Shown here: positions 58,339 to 64,000 of the stretch, one piece after another
Layout: each line of letters begins with the position of its first letter
Numbering within the stretch: the stretch's first letter is position 1
NCBI GenBank assembly: GCA_026989535.1
Contig: JALSJD010000096.1
Coordinates: 1-64,000 of the forward strand
DNA: 64,000 bases
Reading direction: 5' to 3'
From: Cyclobacteriaceae bacterium
Lineage (GTDB): Bacteria; Bacteroidota; Bacteroidia; Cytophagales; Cyclobacteriaceae
Program-made: the position numbers and the translations under genes
Notes under the pieces: generated by a model
Databases searched by the model: none
Seen by the model: only the letters and a program-made list of their open reading frames with translations
What the model was told of the DNA's origin: nothing

Positions 58339-59749
58339 ACATTTCCGAAAATCGGCTCATGAAATAGTAGATTGGATGGCCGACTACATGGAAAACGTAG
58401 AGCAACTTCCTGTTAAATCACAGGTTGAGCCAGGCGAAATTAAAGCGAAATTACCAAGTACTCCACCTCAAGCAGGAGAAGAAATGGACGCTATTTTTAA
58501 TGATTTTAAAAAAATTATTATGCCCGGAATTACGCATTGGCAACACCCGTCTTTTCATGCTTACTTCCCCGGCAACAGCAGCAAGCCCTCTGTGTTAGCC
58601 GAAATGCTTACCGCCACCCTTGGAGTACAAGCTATGATTTGGAACACCTCCCCCTCGGCAGCAGAGTTGGAAGAGCAAATGATGGAGTGGTTTAAAAGTA
58701 TGATGGCTTTGCCAAGTAATTGGACAGGCAGTATTCAAAATGGCGCTTCCGACTCAACCCTAAATGCTATTTTAACAGCTCGCGAAAAAATAAGTGGGTT
58801 TACCACCAACAAAGAAGGCATAACCCATAATAAGCTGAGGGTGTATTGCTCCGAGCAAGCACATTCATCGGTTGACAAGGCTATGGCCATTGCAGGGTTG
58901 GGCAAAAACAATTTGGTAAAAATTGCTGTGGATGAAACCTTTGCTCTTAACCCGATTGAGTTAGAAAAGAGCATTCAACAAGATGTAACCAATGGTTTAA
59001 CTCCTTTAATGGTGGTTGCGGCTATTGGCACCACTGGCACCACCGCCATCGACCCTTTGCCCAAAATTGCTTTAATAACCGAGAAGCATAAACTGTGGTT
59101 GCATATTGATGCAGCCTTAGCGGGTACGGCTCTTATTTTACCCGAAATGCGATGGATGGTACAGGGACTGGAAAAAGCCGACTCTTTGGTTTTTAATCCG
59201 CATAAATGGATGTTTACCAATTTTGATGCTTCGGTCTATTTTGTCAAAGATAAAGCCGCCCTTATTAATACATTTGCCGAATCGCCTGAGTATTTAAAAA
59301 CAAAAGAAGACAGCCAAGTAACCAATTATAGAGACTGGGGCGTGCCACTTGGCAGGCGATTTAGAGCGCTTAAACTATGGTTTGTGATTAGAAACTTTGG
59401 CGTAGAAAAACTGCAAAAAAAGATTCGGTTGCATTTGCAGTTAAGCCAAAACTTTAAAAAATGGATAGAGGAATTTCCTCAATTGGAGTTGATGGCACCT
59501 GTAGATTTAAACACCATTTGTTTTAGATTTGCTGACCTGAGCAAAACAAAAGAAGAACTGAATGTATTAAGTGAGCAACTCTTAGAACAAATAAACGACT
59601 CCGGCAAAGCCTATTTAACACATACAAAATTGAACGATTGGTTTACAATTAGGTTAGTTATTGGACAAACCAATGTAACCTCAACACATATTAGCAATAT
59701 TAAAAAGTTAATAAGCGAGCTAGTAGAATCAACTGTTTTTCAAACCTAA
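58328..59749 (+). CDS. PLP-dependent aromatic-L-amino-acid decarboxylase family
   Basis: THWQHPSFHAYFPGNSS, HIDAALAGTALILPEMRW, SLVFNPHKWMFTNFD. Confidence 0.93.
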   Translation: MTNEHFRKSAHEIVDWMADYMENVEQLPVKSQVEPGEIKAKLPSTPPQAGEEMDAIFNDFKKIIMPGITHWQHPSFHAYFPGNSSKPSVLAEMLTATLGVQAMIWNTSPSAAELEEQMMEWFKSMMALPSNWTGSIQNGASDSTLNAILTAREKISGFTTNKEGITHNKLRVYCSEQAHSSVDKAMAIAGLGKNNLVKIAVDETFALNPIELEKSIQQDVTNGLTPLMVVAAIGTTGTTAIDPLPKIALITEKHKLWLHIDAALAGTALILPEMRWMVQGLEKADSLVFNPHKWMFTNFDASVYFVKDKAALINTFAESPEYLKTKEDSQVTNYRDWGVPLGRRFRALKLWFVIRNFGVEKLQKKIRLHLQLSQNFKKWIEEFPQLELMAPVDLNTICFRFADLSKTKEELNVLSEQLLEQINDSGKAYLTHTKLNDWFTIRLVIGQTNVTSTHISNIKKLISELVESTVFQT

Positions 59750-59752
59750 TTT

Positions 59753-61246
59753 ATGACTAGATTTTTCCGTTTTTTATATACTCATTTATTAATTCTTGTG
59801 GCAGTTTCTGCTTTGGGGCAATCTGCCAAAGGTGTTATAAGCCACGATAGCTTAATGGCATTAAATGAGAAGGCATTTACGCTTATTTTTAGCGACCTAA
59901 AAAAAGCAGATAGCCTGAGTAATATAGCTTATAATATGGCTTTATATCAAAAGGATTCGGTCGCTATTGCCAGAGCCGCATCGGTAAAAGGAAGTGTAAA
60001 CTGGGCCTCTGCAAAGTATAACCTTTCGCTAAAATGGTACTTTAATGCACTTACACGCTATGAAGTGTTACAAGATACTATCGGCATAATTAGTAATTAT
60101 AATAACATTGCGGAGGTCTATAAAAAATTGCAGTATCACAAAAACTCTTTACGCTACTTACGGAAGACCCGACATTTAATCAAGGCATATTCAAAAACAG
60201 ATAATACCATATTAAACAATTTAAATATAGCGCAGGTATTTATTAATATGAATGTTAACGACTCTGCCAGCTTCTACCTCGATTTAGCCAAAAAATTGCC
60301 TGAAAAAAGCGTAAACATTAAAATGACCTCATTTATGAATTATTTGTTTGCGAAACTCAAAAAAAACCAAGGTTATTATGAAGAGGCTATTGTGTACATA
60401 GAGCAAAGTATTTATTTTGCAGGTTTGATTAATAATGCATTGCGCTTAGCTGAGGCTCACCTTCTTTTATCGGGATTACATACAATTGTAAATAATTTAA
60501 ATGAGGCAGCAATAGAATTAGATAAAACACTTGCAATGGCTCAAAAATACGGGTACGAACATATAGAGTTAGAAACCTATAAAAACCTTTACCAATTAGC
60601 TTTGAAGGAAGGGGATACCACTCAGGCTTTTAATAATTTGCTTCTGTATTCTAACCTTAAAGACAATATTTACAACCTATCTGTTTCAAGACAAGCAACT
60701 GAATTTGAAATGGTTTACCAACTTGAAAAGATGGAAAAGGAAAACAGTCTCCTTCAACAAAAACACGATAGCAGTAGCAATACTATTAAGTACCAAGTAG
60801 CCATTATAGCAGGAGCTATTTTTGCCTTACTGGTTGCTATTTACCTCTTGGTTGCCATAAATAAGCAGCGGAAATCATTAAAAATAGCCCTGTCCGAACT
60901 TGAAGTAAAAAGCAGATTAGTTGAATCTCAAAAACATAAACTTGAAAAACAATCGAAGACTACCGATGTGCTCAATAAAGAGCTAACGCTACTCAACAAA
61001 AATCTCGACTCAAGGGCACAAGAGATTGCACGTGAAATGGAGGTGAAAAATAAAAAAATGAACAAATATGCGTTTATGAATGCGCATAAATTGAGAGCCC
61101 CAATTGCAAGCATCCTTGGTCTTATTAATCTTTTTGGTAAAAACATTAGTGCAGAAGACGAAGAAACGATGATTCAGATGTTAAAAGAATCGGCTCATAA
61201 ATTAGATAATGTAGTGCACGAAATTAAGGATGTGATTGATGAATAA
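59753..61246 (+). CDS. TPR-transmembrane protein ending in a HisKA/DHp-like domain, no HATPase
   Basis: Signal peptide, TPR-like repeats, TM at VAIIAGAIFALLVAIYLLVAI, NAHKLRAPIASILGLINLF then stop. Confidence 0.85.
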   Translation: MTRFFRFLYTHLLILVAVSALGQSAKGVISHDSLMALNEKAFTLIFSDLKKADSLSNIAYNMALYQKDSVAIARAASVKGSVNWASAKYNLSLKWYFNALTRYEVLQDTIGIISNYNNIAEVYKKLQYHKNSLRYLRKTRHLIKAYSKTDNTILNNLNIAQVFINMNVNDSASFYLDLAKKLPEKSVNIKMTSFMNYLFAKLKKNQGYYEEAIVYIEQSIYFAGLINNALRLAEAHLLLSGLHTIVNNLNEAAIELDKTLAMAQKYGYEHIELETYKNLYQLALKEGDTTQAFNNLLLYSNLKDNIYNLSVSRQATEFEMVYQLEKMEKENSLLQQKHDSSSNTIKYQVAIIAGAIFALLVAIYLLVAINKQRKSLKIALSELEVKSRLVESQKHKLEKQSKTTDVLNKELTLLNKNLDSRAQEIAREMEVKNKKMNKYAFMNAHKLRAPIASILGLINLFGKNISAEDEETMIQMLKESAHKLDNVVHEIKDVIDE

Positions 61247-61373
61247 TGTTGAGTTGGCTAAAATCATCTGAACCCGATTAATTCACATTTTGCTTTCTGT
61301 TATTTATAGTTTGATTATTGGTGCTTCGGCAAGAGAACCACTACATTTGCCAAAATTTTAATTTCTACTAGTT

Positions 61374-62663
61374 ATGCAGCGAGACGAAGCTATATTTAAC
61401 CTTATTGGGCAAGAAAGAGAAAGACAACAAAAAGGACTTGAACTAATTGCCTCCGAAAATTTTACCTCACCACAGGTAATGGAAGCAATGGGGAGTGTGC
61501 TCACCAATAAATATGCAGAGGGGCTTCCTAAAAAACGGTATTATGGCGGTTGCGAAATAGTAGATGAAATAGAACAGTTAGCCATTGACAGAGCAAAAGA
61601 ATTATATGGGGCTTCTTGGGCAAATGTGCAACCTCACTCGGGCGCACAAGCCAATGCCGCAGTTATGCTTGGTGTGCTCGAAGCCGCAGATAAAATTTTA
61701 GGATTTGATTTATCGCACGGTGGGCATTTAACTCACGGCTCGCCCGTTAATTTTTCGGGTAAACTATACAACACTTCGTTTTATGGCGTAGAAGAATCAA
61801 CAGGGCTTATTGATTGGGATAAACTGCGCGAAACGGCCCGTAAAGAGAAGCCAAAATTAATTATTTGTGGGGCATCGGCTTACAGCCGAGATTGGAATTA
61901 TGAGCATATTAGAGAAACGGCTGATGAGGTTGGCGCGCTCGTGTTAGCAGATATTTCGCACCCATCAGGCTTAATTGCACGAGGGCTTTTAAACGACCCC
62001 TTGGAGCATTGCCATATTATTACCACCACTACGCATAAAACGTTAAGAGGCCCCAGAGGAGGTATGATTATGTTGGGCGAAAATTTCGATAACCCTTGGG
62101 GTAAAACTACCCTAAAAGGAGTGGTTAAAAAGATGTCGGCTATTTTAGACAGTGCCGTTTTTCCTGGTACGCAAGGTGGCCCGCTAGAGCATGTTATTGC
62201 AGCCAAAGCCATTGCTTTTGGCGAAGCCTTAACTGATGAGTACTTAGAGTATGTAATTCAAGTGCAAAAAAATGCATATACGTTGGCAGAAGCGTTTAAT
62301 CAAAAAGGCTATAACTTAATTTCTGGAGGTACAGATAACCATATGATGCTTATTGACCTTAGAAATAAAAACGTAACTGGCAAACAAGCAGAAAATGCCC
62401 TCACAAAGGCGGATATCACTATCAACAAAAACATGGTGCCTTTCGATACCCAATCTCCATTTGTTACTTCAGGAATTCGTGTGGGCACGGCAGCGGTAAC
62501 CACACGTGGTTTGCTAGAGTCGGATATGGAAAGCATTGCTAACTTTATAGATAAAGTAATTATAAATATTGCAAATGAGGAGGCCCTTGGGGAGGTTAAA
62601 TCGGAAGTTAATCAGTGGATGAAGGCTTTTCCTCTCTACGCTAGTGCCCAGCTCATTTCTTAA
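61374..62663 (+). CDS. glyA: Serine hydroxymethyltransferase
   Basis: [56 protein letters not shown]. Confidence 0.98.
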   Translation: MQRDEAIFNLIGQERERQQKGLELIASENFTSPQVMEAMGSVLTNKYAEGLPKKRYYGGCEIVDEIEQLAIDRAKELYGASWANVQPHSGAQANAAVMLGVLEAADKILGFDLSHGGHLTHGSPVNFSGKLYNTSFYGVEESTGLIDWDKLRETARKEKPKLIICGASAYSRDWNYEHIRETADEVGALVLADISHPSGLIARGLLNDPLEHCHIITTTTHKTLRGPRGGMIMLGENFDNPWGKTTLKGVVKKMSAILDSAVFPGTQGGPLEHVIAAKAIAFGEALTDEYLEYVIQVQKNAYTLAEAFNQKGYNLISGGTDNHMMLIDLRNKNVTGKQAENALTKADITINKNMVPFDTQSPFVTSGIRVGTAAVTTRGLLESDMESIANFIDKVIINIANEEALGEVKSEVNQWMKAFPLYASAQLIS

Positions 62664-62671
62664 CAAAGCAA

Positions 62672-63511
62672 ATGTCCTTAGATCAAATAGAAGTTTATAA
62701 CGAAGATGAAGGTGAGAAGGAAATGACCTTTTTGGATCACTTGGAAGAATTGCGTTGGCATTTAATTAGAGCCGTTTCTTCCATTTTAATTTTGGCCGTT
62801 GTTGTTTTTCTTTCGAAAGATTTTGTGTGGCATAGCGTGATTTTAGCTCCCTCACGATTAGATTTTTGGACGTATCGTATGATGTGCGAAGCGGGTGAAT
62901 ACTTTAATTCCCCTGCACTTTGCATTCAAGATTTACCTTTCATTATTCAAAATCGAAAAATGACAGGGCAATTTACAATGCATATTACGTCCTCTGCTTT
63001 AATTGGTTTTTTAGTTTCCTTCCCCTATGTTTTTTGGGAGATATGGCGTTTTATTAAACCAGGATTACGTTCCGAAGAACAAAAACATTCCAGAGGCGCT
63101 GTGTTTTTTGTTAGCTTATTATTTACGCTAGGTGTTCTTTTTGGATACTATATAATTTCTCCACTTTCAGTTAATTTTTTAGCACATTACTCGGTAGATG
63201 GCTCCATTGCCAATGAGTTTGAACTGTCTAATTATGTATCTACTATATCAATGATTGTATTGGCAAGTGCCGTATTATTTCAATTGCCTATGGTGGTGTA
63301 TTTCCTCTCGAAAGCAGGATTAATCACACCACATATAATGAAACATTATAGACGCCACGCCATTGTGGTTATCTTAATTTTGGGTGCACTGCTTACCCCA
63401 CCTGACCCTATGAGCCAGGTACTAATTGCCATACCTTTGCTTGGTTTGTATCAAATAAGTATATTTATATCGGCAGCAGTACATCGAAATAAAGAAAAAA
63501 ACGCAGTTTAA
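62672..63511 (+). CDS. tatC: Sec-independent protein translocase TatC
   Basis: MTFLDHLEELRWHLIRAV, FPYVFWEIWRFIKPGL, LTPPDPMSQVLIAIPLLGLYQ. Confidence 0.96.
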   Translation: MSLDQIEVYNEDEGEKEMTFLDHLEELRWHLIRAVSSILILAVVVFLSKDFVWHSVILAPSRLDFWTYRMMCEAGEYFNSPALCIQDLPFIIQNRKMTGQFTMHITSSALIGFLVSFPYVFWEIWRFIKPGLRSEEQKHSRGAVFFVSLLFTLGVLFGYYIISPLSVNFLAHYSVDGSIANEFELSNYVSTISMIVLASAVLFQLPMVVYFLSKAGLITPHIMKHYRRHAIVVILILGALLTPPDPMSQVLIAIPLLGLYQISIFISAAVHRNKEKNAV

Positions 63512-63528
63512 CAAAAAACAATTCTATT

Positions 63529-63963
63529 ATGAGCTTGAATGTAGCAATTGGAGGAGACCATGCAGGGTACGGTTTAAAGAAAGTAATTGTTGAGTTATTG
63601 GAAAAAAAAGGGCATAAGGTCAAAGACTTTGGGCCTCATTCGGGCGACTCTGTGGATTATCCTGATTTTGCGCATCCGGTAGCAACAGGCGTGCACTCTG
63701 GCCAATACGATTTAGGTGTGGTAATTTGCGGTAGCGGCAATGGAGTTTGTATGACTGCCAATAAGCATGCTGATATTCGTGCTGCGCTTTGCTGGCAACC
63801 TGAGTTAGCCTCTTTAGCGCGCCAGCATAATAATGCCAATGTGCTTTGTATGCCAGCTCGCTATATTTCAGAAGCTGATGGCATTGCCATTACCAATGCT
63901 TTTTTAGAGGCTGAATTTGAAGGTGGAAGGCATCAAAAAAGAGTGAGCAAGATTAATTTGTAA
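63529..63963 (+). CDS. rpiB: Ribose-5-phosphate isomerase B
   Basis: IGGDHAGYGLKK, VVICGSGNGVCMTANKH. Confidence 0.96.
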   Translation: MSLNVAIGGDHAGYGLKKVIVELLEKKGHKVKDFGPHSGDSVDYPDFAHPVATGVHSGQYDLGVVICGSGNGVCMTANKHADIRAALCWQPELASLARQHNNANVLCMPARYISEADGIAITNAFLEAEFEGGRHQKRVSKINL

Positions 63964-64000
63964 TCAGCTTATTTTCTCTTTTTCAAGAGGCCAATTTCTT

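Noticed and set aside
1-64000. CRISPR arrays, rRNA operons, prophage, complete IS elements
   Set aside because: No regularly spaced repeats, rRNA signatures, phage structural genes or transposase ORFs were seen in the window.

Overview
This 64 kb window is a chromosomal region of a Bacteroidota genome, probably Cytophagales-like. That placement rests on GldJ, DUF4175/DUF3078/DUF4421-type proteins, and TTTG-N19-TAnnTTTG promoter syntax. Most of it is housekeeping: hemN, a pyrC-like dihydroorotase, gldJ, comF, xth, ybeY, mnmG, an acyl-CoA synthetase, a comM/yifB-like ATPase, phoH, mscS, ftcD, pabB/pabC-like genes, an aromatic amino acid decarboxylase, glyA, tatC and rpiB.

The most interesting signals lie between or behind the ordinary genes:
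(1) An Abi_2/AbiF-type HEPN protein next to tRNA-His. It is followed by a promoter with perfect Bacteroidota syntax, about 85 nt of potentially pseudoknotted RNA, and a strong terminator. This is a candidate protein-ncRNA defence/toxin-antitoxin unit.
(2) A small WxxGYW-repeat secreted-protein gene interrupted by two unrelated MITE-like elements. Removing both, with one target-site duplication each, restores a perfect 102-codon ORF.
(3) A likely replication origin (DnaA-box cluster plus an AT-rich tract) with a pair of parS-like palindromes upstream of mnmG.
(4) An ABC exporter whose NBD keeps Walker A but has lost the signature, Walker B, Q-loop and H-loop residues.
(5) Short GC-rich palindromes inserted into one copy of a duplicated sequence in two independent places, which marks them as mobile.

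No CRISPR array, rRNA, complete IS element or prophage was seen. All calls come from reading the sequence and supplied translations; no database searches were run.
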